The notes beneath the pieces were generated by a model. The model was not told where the DNA came from and searched no databases. It was given only the letters and a program-made list of their open reading frames with translations. Positions 1-5,852 of a DNA stretch of 6,913 bases are shown here, in pieces. Origin of the DNA: Actinomycetes bacterium. GTDB taxonomy: Bacteria > Actinomycetota > Actinomycetes > Actinomycetales > Microbacteriaceae. The first letter of the stretch is position 1. Each line of letters starts with the position of its first letter. The DNA lies in assembly GCA_023421635.1 (NCBI GenBank), contig JAEZSU010000183.1, positions 1-6,913 of the forward strand, given 5' to 3'. A program made the translations under genes and the position numbers.

Positions 1-99
1 GAAGGCGGGGAGGTAGTGCTCGGGACGGATGTCGGGATAGGGCGGGAGCCCGTAGGGGAGCGGTGACGCGGTGAGCAGAGGATTGGCGGCAGCCGTCAT
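1..99 (-). CDS. M3-family metallopeptidase (Dcp-type peptidyl-dipeptidase), N-terminal fragment
   Basis: Only the first 33 codons are in the window; the gene continues past the left edge. The translation starts MTAAANPLLTASPLPYGL and continues through a PDIRPEHYLPAF segment. NPLL-x-x-SPLPY followed by IRPEHYLPAF is the usual opening of bacterial M3 zinc oligopeptidases (peptidyl-dipeptidase Dcp / oligopeptidase A type), which degrade short peptides in the cytoplasm. The HExxH zinc site would lie far outside the window, so activity cannot be judged. The ATG at 99-97 is chosen because it gives the family's normal N-terminus. Its ribosome-binding site is weak (GAGCGG directly upstream). It begins 15 bases after the stop of the preceding minus-strand gene, so it is probably the third gene of the valS operon and may be translationally coupled. 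The family call rests on a short N-terminus I recognise, not on catalytic residues. Confidence 0.72.
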   Translation of the reverse strand, partial: MTAAANPLLTASPLPYGLPPYPDIRPEHYLPAF

Positions 100-114
100 C
101 CGCTCAGGCTAGCG

Positions 115-366
115 TCAGCCGAACTCGGCCTCGTCGTCGGGGCGCCCCACGACCGTGCCGTCGCGGTCGACCGTCACGATGACGCCCGTGTCGAGCTCGG
201 CGATCGGCCGGCCTTCGAGCCAGGTCAGCGTCCACCGGGGGGTGGGCTGGTTCGCCCACTGCCCCTCGGAGATGAGCCGCTCCACCGCTGCGATCTGGTC
301 CCGAAGGACCGCGGGCACCGCGGCGGGCGGTTCGGTCCTGGCGTCCCACCTGGTTCCGAGCTGCAT
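115..366 (-). CDS. Conserved hypothetical protein, 83 aa, directly downstream of valS
   Basis: I do not recognise a named domain. The 83-residue product has a short polar N-terminus, a predicted helix (about residues 17-36, LPAVLRDQIAAVERLISE-like) and a C-terminal half that reads as beta strands: WTLTWLEGRPIAELD, then GVIVTVDRDGTVVG. It has no signal peptide, membrane span or cysteine, so it is probably a small cytoplasmic protein. The reality of the gene is well supported. Its ATG is one base after the valS TGA, and a strong Shine-Dalgarno (AGGAGGT, 372-378) with 5-base spacing lies inside the last valS codons. The peptidase gene follows after 15 bases. My recollection is that similar small proteins follow valS in other Microbacteriaceae. 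Function is unknown, and co-transcription with valS does not by itself imply a role in aminoacylation. Confidence 0.85.
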   Translation of the reverse strand: MQLGTRWDARTEPPAAVPAVLRDQIAAVERLISEGQWANQPTPRWTLTWLEGRPIAELDTGVIVTVDRDGTVVGRPDDEAEFG

Positions 367-367
367 G

Positions 368-2938
368 TCAGACCTCCTGCGGTGCGAGTTCGATGTCGGC
401 CACGCTGATCGTCTCGGCGTCGGCGAGCGTGAGCTCCTCGACCCGGCCGACGGCCTTCAGATCGCCCTCGGCGAGTCGCAGCGCGTCCGCGGCCGCGGCC
501 GGTGCACCCAGCACGAGTCGCGCGACGGGGGTCTTCTGCGAGACCTTCGCCTCCGTCTTCGCGCGGCGCACGATGATGAGCGCCTCGCCGACCGTGCTGA
601 GCACCGACGGGTCGCCCTCGATGCCGAGCGGCTCCGGCCAGGCGGCGGTGTGCACCGACCCCTCCTGGAACCACGACCACGCCTCCTCGGCGGCGAAGGC
701 GAGCACCGGCGCGAACAGGCGGATGAGCGTCTCCAATGCCATGCGCAGCGCGAGTGCGGCAGAGGCCTGGCCGACGTCGGTCTGGTCGTACGCGCGCTCC
801 TTCACGAGCTCCAGGTAGTCGTCGCAGAACGTCCAGAAGAAGGACTCGGTGAGCTCCAGCGCGCGGGCGTGGTCGTACGCCTCGAAGGCCTTCGTGGCGT
901 CGCGGACCACCTGGTCGAGCGTTGCCAGCATCGACGCATCCAGTGCGTGCGTGATCTCCGCGCCCTCGGGCACCGGGAACGACAGCACGAACTTCGCCGC
1001 GTTCAGGAGCTTGATCGCGAGGCGACGGCCGATCTTGATCTGCGTCGGGTTCTGCGGGTCGAAGGCGGCGTCGGTGCCGAGCCGGCTGGATGCGGCCCAG
1101 TAGCGCACCGCATCCGAGCCGTGCTGGTCGAGGATCGCGGCCGGGGTGACCACGTTGCCCTTCGACTTCGACATCTTCTTGCGGTCGGGGTCGACGATGA
1201 AGCCGGAGATCGCGGCGTTCGACCACGGTGCCCGGCCGTCCTCGAGGGCGCTGCGCAGCATCGTCGAGAAGAGCCAGGTGCGGATGATGTCCTGACCCTG
1301 CGGGCGCAGATCGAACGGCGCCACGACGTTCCACAGCTCCTCGTCGCGCTGCCAGCCGCCGGCCAGCTGCGGGGTGAGCGAGGAGGTGGCCCAGGTGTCG
1401 AAGATGTCCTTCTCCGCCTCGAAGCCGCCGGGCACGCCGCGCTGCTCCTCGGTGTACCCCGGCGGCACGTCGCTCGTCGGGTCGACGGGGAGCGAGGCCG
1501 CATCCGGCACCAGCACCCGGTCGTAGTCCCGCTCGCCGTGCTCGTCGAGGCCGTACCAGACGGGGATCGGCACGCCGAAGAACCGCTGGCGGCTGACCAG
1601 CCAGTCGCCGGTGAGCCCGTTGGTCCAATTCTCGTACCGCACCCGCATGAAGTCGGGGTGCCAGTCCAGCTCCTTGCCGAGCGAGATGAGCGTGTCGCGC
1701 AGCTCCGCGTCGCGGGCGCCGTTGCGGATGTACCACTGCCGCGTCGACACGATCTCGAGCGGACGGTCGCCCTTCTCGAAGAACTTCACCGGGTGGCTGA
1801 AGGGCTCGGAGACCTCGTCGAGCTCGCCCGACTCCTGCAGCAACTCCACCATGCGCTTCTTCGCGCTGAAGACCGTCTTGCCCGCGATCTCCGCGTACGC
1901 GGCCTTGGCAGCATCCGTCACGATCACGTCGGGGGCCTCGGCGACGATCCGGCCGTCCTTGCCGATGATGGTGCGGTTCGGCAGGTCCAGCTCGCGCCAC
2001 CAGATGATGTCGGTCACGTCACCGAAGGTGCAGATCATCGCGATGCCGGAGCCCTTGTCGGGCTGGGCCAGCGGATGCGGCAGCACCGGCACCTCGACAC
2101 CGAACACCGGGCTGGTCACCGTGGTGCCGAACAGCGGCTGGTAGCGCTCGTCATCGGGGTGGGCCACGAGCGCGACACAGGCGGCAAGCAGCTCGGGGCG
2201 GGTGGTCTGGATGTGCACGTCGCCCGAGCCGTCGGTCTTGTGGAAGGCGAGGCGGTGGTACGAGGCCTGCTGCTCGCGGTCCTCGAGCTCGGCCTGCGCT
2301 ATCGCCGAGCGGAAGTCGACGTCCCACAGGGTCGGCGCGAGGGCCTGGTAGGCCTCGCCGCGCTCGAGGTTCCGGAGGAACGCGAGCTGGCTGGTGCGGA
2401 TGGTGTCGTCGGAGATGGTCCGGTAGGTCTGCGTCCAGTCGACCGACAGGCCGAGCTTGCGGAAGAGGTCCTCGAACTGCTTCTCGTCCTCGACGGTGAG
2501 CCGCTCGCACAGCTCGATGAAGTTGCGGCGGCTGATCGGCACCTGGTCCGCGGCGCGGCTGGACTTGTTGTCGCCGCCCTCGAACGGGGGCGTGAAGTCG
2601 GGGTCGTAGGGGAGCGAGGGATCGCACCGCACGCCGTAGTAGTTCTGCACCCGGCGCTCGGTGGGCAGGCCGTTGTCGTCCCAGCCCATCGGGTAGAAGA
2701 CGGTCTTGCCCCGCATCCGCTCGAACCGGGCCTTGAGGTCGGTGTGCGTGAACGAGAAGACGTGCCCGATGTGCAGCGAGCCCGATGCCGTCGGCGGGGG
2801 CGTGTCGATCGAGTACACCCCGGGGCGCCCCGACGCCGTGGCGGCGTCACGGTCGAACAGGTACGTGCCCTGCTCGGCCCATGCGGCATCCCACTTCGAT
2901 TCGAGACCCTCGAGTGCGGGCTTGTCGGGTGCGGCCAT
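368..2938 (-). CDS. valS: Valine--tRNA ligase (ValRS), short archaeal-like type
   Basis: Cytoplasmic class Ia synthetase that charges tRNA-Val with valine using ATP and clears mischarged threonine. The product is 856 aa. Visible motifs, in order: class I HIGH at residues 56-59 (SLHIGHVF); GWDDNGLPTERRV at about 85-97; the inserted CP1 editing domain with TTRPE at 245-249 and a GSGIAMICTFGD segment near 296-307; SRQRFFGVPIPVWY at about 449-462; and KMSKS at 588-592. A helical anticodon-binding region follows from about 640. The protein ends about 60 residues beyond it and lacks the long C-terminal coiled-coil arm of typical bacterial ValRS. The GSG-CTFGD and RQRFFG sequences resemble the archaeal-like 'type 2' ValS group, as I recall it. 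The ATG at 2938 is chosen over an upstream in-frame ATG at 3022 because AAGGAGAT lies 6 bases before it and MAAPDKPALEGLE is the normal start. It is the first gene of a minus-strand operon. Confidence 0.97.
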   Translation of the reverse strand: MAAPDKPALEGLESKWDAAWAEQGTYLFDRDAATASGRPGVYSIDTPPPTASGSLHIGHVFSFTHTDLKARFERMRGKTVFYPMGWDDNGLPTERRVQNYYGVRCDPSLPYDPDFTPPFEGGDNKSSRAADQVPISRRNFIELCERLTVEDEKQFEDLFRKLGLSVDWTQTYRTISDDTIRTSQLAFLRNLERGEAYQALAPTLWDVDFRSAIAQAELEDREQQASYHRLAFHKTDGSGDVHIQTTRPELLAACVALVAHPDDERYQPLFGTTVTSPVFGVEVPVLPHPLAQPDKGSGIAMICTFGDVTDIIWWRELDLPNRTIIGKDGRIVAEAPDVIVTDAAKAAYAEIAGKTVFSAKKRMVELLQESGELDEVSEPFSHPVKFFEKGDRPLEIVSTRQWYIRNGARDAELRDTLISLGKELDWHPDFMRVRYENWTNGLTGDWLVSRQRFFGVPIPVWYGLDEHGERDYDRVLVPDAASLPVDPTSDVPPGYTEEQRGVPGGFEAEKDIFDTWATSSLTPQLAGGWQRDEELWNVVAPFDLRPQGQDIIRTWLFSTMLRSALEDGRAPWSNAAISGFIVDPDRKKMSKSKGNVVTPAAILDQHGSDAVRYWAASSRLGTDAAFDPQNPTQIKIGRRLAIKLLNAAKFVLSFPVPEGAEITHALDASMLATLDQVVRDATKAFEAYDHARALELTESFFWTFCDDYLELVKERAYDQTDVGQASAALALRMALETLIRLFAPVLAFAAEEAWSWFQEGSVHTAAWPEPLGIEGDPSVLSTVGEALIIVRRAKTEAKVSQKTPVARLVLGAPAAAADALRLAEGDLKAVGRVEELTLADAETISVADIELAPQEV
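372..378 (-). promoter_or_regulatory. Shine-Dalgarno of the 83-aa gene, inside the end of valS
   Basis: Read on the minus strand, AGGAGGT lies 5 bases before the ATG at 366 and overlaps the last sense codons of valS (Gln-Glu-Val). The full anti-16S match decides the start of the small gene. It also means ribosomes finishing valS pass over the site, which favours coupled translation. Confidence 0.85.
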
Positions 2939-2942
2939 GCGG

Positions 2943-2950
2943 ATCTCCTT
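2943..2950 (-). promoter_or_regulatory. valS Shine-Dalgarno
   Basis: Minus-strand AAGGAGAT with 6 bases to the ATG at 2938. It settles the valS start against the longer open frame beginning at 3022, whose extra 28 residues do not resemble ValRS and which has no ribosome-binding site. Confidence 0.88.
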
Positions 2951-3000
2951 GCGATATGTGCGGCACCGTGTCTGCGTGCCTGAGTGTGGGATTGCGGAAA

Positions 3001-3006
3001 AGTCTA
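3001..3006 (-). promoter_or_regulatory. Possible valS -10 element
   Basis: Minus-strand TAGACT fits an actinobacterial TAnnnT -10 box and would give a leader of roughly 55 bases before valS. No good -35 is present: the position 17 bases upstream reads CCAGCG, which lies inside the direct repeat. This is a weak candidate based on position and hexamer only. Confidence 0.3.
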
Positions 3007-3007
3007 C

Positions 3008-3035
3008 CGCTGGGCGGTGCATGCGCTGGGCGGTG
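3008..3035. repeat. 12-bp direct repeat upstream of valS
   Basis: CGCTGGGCGGTG occurs at 3008-3019 and again, identically, at 3024-3035, separated by CATG, giving a 16-bp period. It sits immediately upstream of the possible valS -10 box and covers the -35 position. It could be a binding site for a regulator or chance in GC-rich DNA. The presence of the repeat is certain; its function is not. Confidence 0.6.
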
Positions 3036-3065
3036 GGGGCGCGGTCGGCAGGGCTGCGTCGGTGG

Positions 3066-3145
3066 CACGGGATCCGGGGATGTCACGGGATTCGGGCGGC
3101 TTGGCGCGGATGCGTCCGAATCCCGTGAGATGTCCGATCGCCGTG
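3066..3145. repeat. 80-bp structured palindromic repeat, copy 1
   Basis: The layout is box-spacer-box, a 20-base centre, then inverted box-spacer-box, with sizes 12-6-12-20-12-6-12. Left boxes are CACGGGATCCGG (3066-3077) and CACGGGATTCGG (3084-3095). Right boxes are CCGAATCCCGTG (3116-3127) and CCGATCGCCGTG (3134-3145). The inner boxes are perfect inverted repeats (12/12); the outer pair match at 8/12. The two arms agree at 23 of 30 positions overall. It lies between divergent genes, 127 bases from the valS start and 99 bases from the DUF559 start, so it cannot be a terminator for either. A second copy with identical geometry lies at 4142-4221. I know of no named family it belongs to. Confidence 0.88.
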
Positions 3146-3244
3146 ACGGGCGGTGGGTCCTCCCCAAGCGCGGATGCGGCGCAGGTTCTGCACCGCGAGC
3201 GCCGAGCACGGTGTGCGGGCACCCGGACGTCGCACGCTCGGGGG

Positions 3245-4087
3245 ATGTCGATCGACGAGGCGGCCATCCTGACCGCAGTGCGCATGGCGGGCGGGGTGGT
3301 GCGTTCGACGCAGCTCGTCGCTCAAGGGCACCGGCATCGCGTGATCGCGGAGCTGGTGGCGCGACGGATGCTGGTCCGCATCCGCCGCGTCTGGATCGCG
3401 CTGCCCGATGCCGATCCGCTCGCGCTCGCCGCCGCACGCGAGAACGTCGTCGTGTCGTGCGTCACGCAGGCGCAGCGGCTGGGCCTGTGGGTGCTCGCGG
3501 CGGGTGCGCCGCACGTCGCAGCGCACCCTCATGGGGCGAGCGTGCGGGCGGACGGCGAGGCGGTGGTGCACTGGACCAGGCCGCTCGTGCCGCGTCCGCC
3601 GGGGGAGCTTTTCGACCGGATCGAGAACGTGCTCGCGCTCGTCGCGGCGTGCCAGCCGGCAGAGGTCGCGCAGACGGTCGTCGAATCCGCGCTCAACCGA
3701 GGCGTCGTCGACCGGGCGGAGCTGCTGCGGATGCCGATCCCCGCGCGGCTCCGCGACATCCTCGAGGATGCGGTCCCGTGGGCGGATTCCGGATTGGAGA
3801 CGATGGTCCGCATCCGGCTGCGCTGGCTGCGCCTGCCCATCACGCCGCAGGCCTGGGTCCTCGGCCACCGGGTCGACTTCCTCATCGGCGAGCGCCTCGT
3901 CCTGCAGATCGACGGCGCGCACCACGTCGGTGCGCAGCGCGACGCCGACATCGCCCACGACGCGCGGCTCATGCTCCACGGCTATCACGTCATCCGGGTG
4001 AGCTACGAGCAGGTGGTGCACCGGTGGCACGAGGTGCAGGACCTCATCATGCGTGCCGTCGCCCAGGGCCTCCACCGCGCACGCTGA
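3245..4087 (+). CDS. DUF559-family (Vsr-like nuclease fold) protein
   Basis: The product is 280 aa. The N-terminal part (about residues 5-52) reads as a small helix-turn-helix-like domain (VVRSTQLVAQGHRHRVIAEL, then RRMLVRIRRVWIAL), like the AbiEi-type domain commonly fused in this family. The middle (about 60-180) is less distinctive. The C-terminus carries the PD-(D/E)XK-like core: E185, D211 in VDFLIG, then Q221-x-D223 in LVLQIDGAHH, followed by RDADIAHDARLMLHGYHVIRV. DUF559 proteins are related to very-short-patch-repair endonucleases, but most have no tested activity. Q221 stands where I expect Glu in many relatives, so catalysis is uncertain; I recall Gln there in other Microbacteriaceae members. 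The ATG at 3245 fits the usual N-terminus. It has GGGGG touching the ATG instead of a spaced Shine-Dalgarno, so initiation may be weak or leaderless. The gene stands alone, flanked by the two 80-bp repeats. Confidence 0.85.
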   Translation: MSIDEAAILTAVRMAGGVVRSTQLVAQGHRHRVIAELVARRMLVRIRRVWIALPDADPLALAAARENVVVSCVTQAQRLGLWVLAAGAPHVAAHPHGASVRADGEAVVHWTRPLVPRPPGELFDRIENVLALVAACQPAEVAQTVVESALNRGVVDRAELLRMPIPARLRDILEDAVPWADSGLETMVRIRLRWLRLPITPQAWVLGHRVDFLIGERLVLQIDGAHHVGAQRDADIAHDARLMLHGYHVIRVSYEQVVHRWHEVQDLIMRAVAQGLHRAR

Positions 4088-4141
4088 GCCCGGACCGCCG
4101 CACGGCGCTGCACGTCCGCGTCAGCTCCCTGTTTGCGGCGT

Positions 4142-4221
4142 CACGACATTCGGGCATCTCACGAGATTCGGGCCGGATGCGGTGGAAGCATCCGAATCCC
4201 GTGAGCTGCCCGAATCCGGTA
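4142..4221. repeat. 80-bp structured palindromic repeat, copy 2
   Basis: It has exactly the same 12-6-12-20-12-6-12 layout as copy 1. Left boxes are CACGACATTCGG (4142-4153) and CACGAGATTCGG (4160-4171). Right boxes are CCGAATCCCGTG (4192-4203) and CCGAATCCGGTA (4210-4221). The arms agree at 24 of 30 positions, with the inner boxes at 11/12. The segment TCCGAATCCCGTGAG is identical in both copies (3115-3129 and 4191-4205), and the 20-base centres share 12 of 20 positions in the same direction. It lies 54 bases after the DUF559 stop and 15 bases from the end of the convergent transporter gene. A hairpin here could stop transcription from both sides, but there is no T-run and copy 1 is not at a gene end. 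Confidence 0.88.
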
Positions 4222-4236
4222 GCCAGGGGTGCGCCG

Positions 4237-5574
4237 TCATGCGTCGGGCGTCGCACCCACCGACGACTCGGGCTCGTGAGGGATGCGGGCCGCCACGATC
4301 GCGGCGACGAGCGTGATCACGGAGAGCACCGCGAGCACGAGCCCCGGGTGCCACCACGCCTGCTCGGTCGCGATGCCGAGCGACGCGGTCACGAGCGGGA
4401 TGAAGCCGCTGATGGTCGCGGCGATGGCGTACGCGAACGACAGCGCCGAGTACCGGAACCGGTCGGGGAACAGGTCGTTCATGAGCCCGCCGAGCGCTGC
4501 CCACGACATGGTGGGGAGGATCCCGCCGACCACCATCAGCGCGACCAGCACACCGAACGTCGCCGACTGCAGCAGCAGGTACATCGGGAACGCGATGAGG
4601 AGGGTCCCGAGCGCCCCCCAGGCGACGACCTTCGCCGAGCCGATCCGCGTGGCCCAGGCGCCGAACAGCGGGATGGTGACCAGCTGCAGCAGGGCACCGA
4701 TCGTGGCGGCGGTGAGCAGCTCCATGTAGGGGAAGCCGAGCACGGCGGCGCCGTAGTTCATCGTGTACGTGTTCATCAGCGAGTACGAGCCGATGCCGAG
4801 CAGCGCCGCCCCGATCGCGACCACGAGCGCGCCCGGACGCTGCCGGAACATCGTCAGCACCGGGATGCGGTCACGTCGCTGCTGCCGGACGAGCCCGGTG
4901 AACACGGGGGTCTCGTCGATCGAGATGCGCAGGTACAGCGAGACCAGGAGGAGCGGAAGCGCGATCAGGAACGGGATGCGCCAGCCCCACTCGGCCATCG
5001 CCTCGGGGGGCAGTACCTGCACGAGCACGATGAACGCGGCCGCGGACAGGATCGAGCCGACCGGGGAGCCCAGCTGCGGGATCGCGGCGTAGAACGCCCG
5101 CTTCACCCGGCCGGAGTGCTCCGTGGCGAGGAGGATCGAGCCGCCCCATTCGCCACCGAGGGAGATGCCCTGCGCGATGCGCAGCACCACCAGCAGGATC
5201 GCGCCGAGCCAGCCGACCTGGTCGTAGGTGGGGAGGACGCCGATGAGGCCTGTGGCGACGCCCATGATTCCGACGGTCCACAGCAGCGTCGCCCGCCGCC
5301 CCAGCCGGTCGCCCATGTAGCCGAACAGCAGTGCGCCGAGCGGGCGCACCACGAAGGCCACCGCGATGGTGGTGAACGAGGCGAGGGTGGCGCCGGCCGG
5401 GCCGAGGGGTTCGAAGAACAGGGGGCCGATGAAGAAGGCCGAGAAGTACGCGAAGACGTAGAAGTCGAACGACTCGAGCGAGGTGCCCACCATGGACGCC
5501 CACGCGACGCGGCGGGCGGGGGAGGTGGATGCGGGTGGGGTGGACGTGGCGGGTGCGGCAGTGGTCACGAGCAT
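4237..5574 (-). CDS. Major facilitator transporter, MHS (metabolite:H+ symporter) family
   Basis: A 445-aa integral membrane protein, probably a proton-coupled importer of a small organic solute. Family marks: GTSLESFDFYVFAYF at about residues 30-44 (first membrane span, MHS-type E-x-FDF); RPLGALLFGYMGDRLGRR at 77-94, the MFS loop 2-3 signature; and RIAQGISLGGEWGGSILL at 132-149, the strong MHS signature in span 4. About 12 hydrophobic spans can be read, with a charged central loop near 220-240 (IDETPVF, then RQQRRDR). Length and layout match ProP/KgtP/ShiA-like proteins, but the substrate cannot be told from sequence. The ATG at 5574 (MLVTTAAP) is chosen. The frame stays open to 5625, and a GTG at 5568 is possible; neither has a clear Shine-Dalgarno. 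The gene is divergent from ileS across a 278-base region and convergent with the DUF559 gene. Confidence 0.92.
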   Translation of the reverse strand: MLVTTAAPATSTPPASTSPARRVAWASMVGTSLESFDFYVFAYFSAFFIGPLFFEPLGPAGATLASFTTIAVAFVVRPLGALLFGYMGDRLGRRATLLWTVGIMGVATGLIGVLPTYDQVGWLGAILLVVLRIAQGISLGGEWGGSILLATEHSGRVKRAFYAAIPQLGSPVGSILSAAAFIVLVQVLPPEAMAEWGWRIPFLIALPLLLVSLYLRISIDETPVFTGLVRQQRRDRIPVLTMFRQRPGALVVAIGAALLGIGSYSLMNTYTMNYGAAVLGFPYMELLTAATIGALLQLVTIPLFGAWATRIGSAKVVAWGALGTLLIAFPMYLLLQSATFGVLVALMVVGGILPTMSWAALGGLMNDLFPDRFRYSALSFAYAIAATISGFIPLVTASLGIATEQAWWHPGLVLAVLSVITLVAAIVAARIPHEPESSVGATPDA

Positions 5575-5620
5575 CCATCTTGGCACGAGTCCAGAAAGTG
5601 CGGGCCGGTGTGACGGGCCA

Positions 5621-5636
5621 GGCATCCCCGGATGCC
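5621..5636. repeat. Perfect 7-bp inverted repeat between the transporter gene and ileS
   Basis: GGCATCC, two bases, then GGATGCC. It lies 46 bases upstream of the transporter start and just upstream of the ileS -10 candidate, covering its -35 position. It could be an operator. However, GGATGC is generally abundant in this DNA, so a chance pair is possible. It has no T-run and is not a terminator. Confidence 0.5.
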
Positions 5637-5648
5637 CCGCGGTACGCG

Positions 5649-5654
5649 TAGAAT
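5649..5654 (+). promoter_or_regulatory. Probable ileS -10 element
   Basis: TAGAAT matches the actinobacterial TAnnnT consensus well and is placed so that transcription would start near 5661, just before the T-box leader. The -35 position is occupied by GC-rich sequence inside the inverted repeat at 5621-5636, with no TTGAC-like hexamer, so recognition may rely on the -10 or on an activator. Confidence 0.55.
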
Positions 5655-5660
5655 CGCTGC

Positions 5661-5852
5661 ATCGGCACCGATCCGGCCATCACCGGGGAGCTCTCGGAAG
5701 AACGGCGCACTGCGCCAAGTAGAACCGAGCGGGGCAGGCCCGTCACAGCCGCAGGACGAGGGGTTCGCGCGCATGCGCGGGCAAGCAGGGTGGTACCGCG
5801 GTCCGTGAGGGTCGTCCCGGCGTGACAGACACGACACCCCTGTGAGGCGACG
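5661..5852 (+). promoter_or_regulatory. T-box leader of ileS (tRNA-Ile sensing riboswitch)
   Basis: The T-box core AGGGTGGTACCGCG is present at 5787-5800; its UGGU (5791-5794) can pair with the ACCA end of uncharged tRNA-Ile. The specifier candidate is ATC at 5679-5681, followed by ACCGGGGAGC, the context I recall from actinobacterial ileS leaders with an ultrashort Stem I. Other supportable hairpins are GGCGC/GCGCC (5704-5716) and CGCGC/GCGCG (5766-5779), the latter fitting Stem III. The leader is about 190 bases. No U-run follows the core, and the ileS Shine-Dalgarno GAGG (5844-5847) lies within the leader end, so control is probably over translation, as known for actinobacterial ileS T-boxes. 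Uncharged tRNA-Ile should open the ribosome-binding site. The leader end point and the exact Stem I fold are inferred. Confidence 0.9.

Larger units (their letters stand above)
2939..3244. other. Divergent intergenic region between valS and the DUF559 gene
   Basis: This 306-base stretch carries no convincing gene; open frames crossing it are in-frame extensions of valS or of the DUF559 gene, or shadows. It holds, in order: the valS ribosome-binding site (2943-2950), a possible valS promoter (3001-3006), a 12-bp direct repeat (3008-3035), the first 80-bp structured repeat (3066-3145), and about 100 bases before the DUF559 start in which I see no clear promoter. There is no T-box core (GGTGGnACC) upstream of valS. 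Confidence 0.7.

Noticed and set aside
155..2983. Long plus-strand open frame of 942 codons opposite valS, plus shorter ones at 393-818, 849-1103 and 1611-2144
   Set aside because: Antisense shadows of a high-GC gene. The translations are Arg/Ala/Gly/His-rich with no family motif, while the minus strand encodes an intact ValRS.
2939..3022. Longer ValRS starting at the ATG at 3022
   Set aside because: The extra 28 residues do not look like ValRS and lack a ribosome-binding site; AAGGAGAT precedes the ATG at 2938.
2939..3065. T-box leader for valS
   Set aside because: No GGTGGnACC core or specifier hairpin on the minus strand upstream of valS; the leader is too short.
3066..3145. CRISPR-like array, because of the 18-bp periodicity
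   Set aside because: Only two units per arm, the arms are inverted, and the 6-base spacers are far too short; no cas genes nearby.
2984..3244. Longer DUF559 protein starting at 2984
   Set aside because: The added 87 residues translate the intergenic repeat and GC-rich spacer, with no similarity to the family; MSIDEAAIL at 3245 fits the usual start.
3083..4075. Minus-strand open frame of 330 codons opposite the DUF559 gene
   Set aside because: His/Arg/Asp-rich shadow. The plus-strand frame carries the conserved DUF559 core.
2785..5613. Plus-strand open frame of 942 codons crossing the DUF559 and transporter genes
   Set aside because: Low-complexity translation spanning two real genes in other frames and a repeat; no start signal or domain.
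5621..5636. Rho-independent terminator
   Set aside because: Short hairpin without a T-run on either strand, located in a divergent promoter region.
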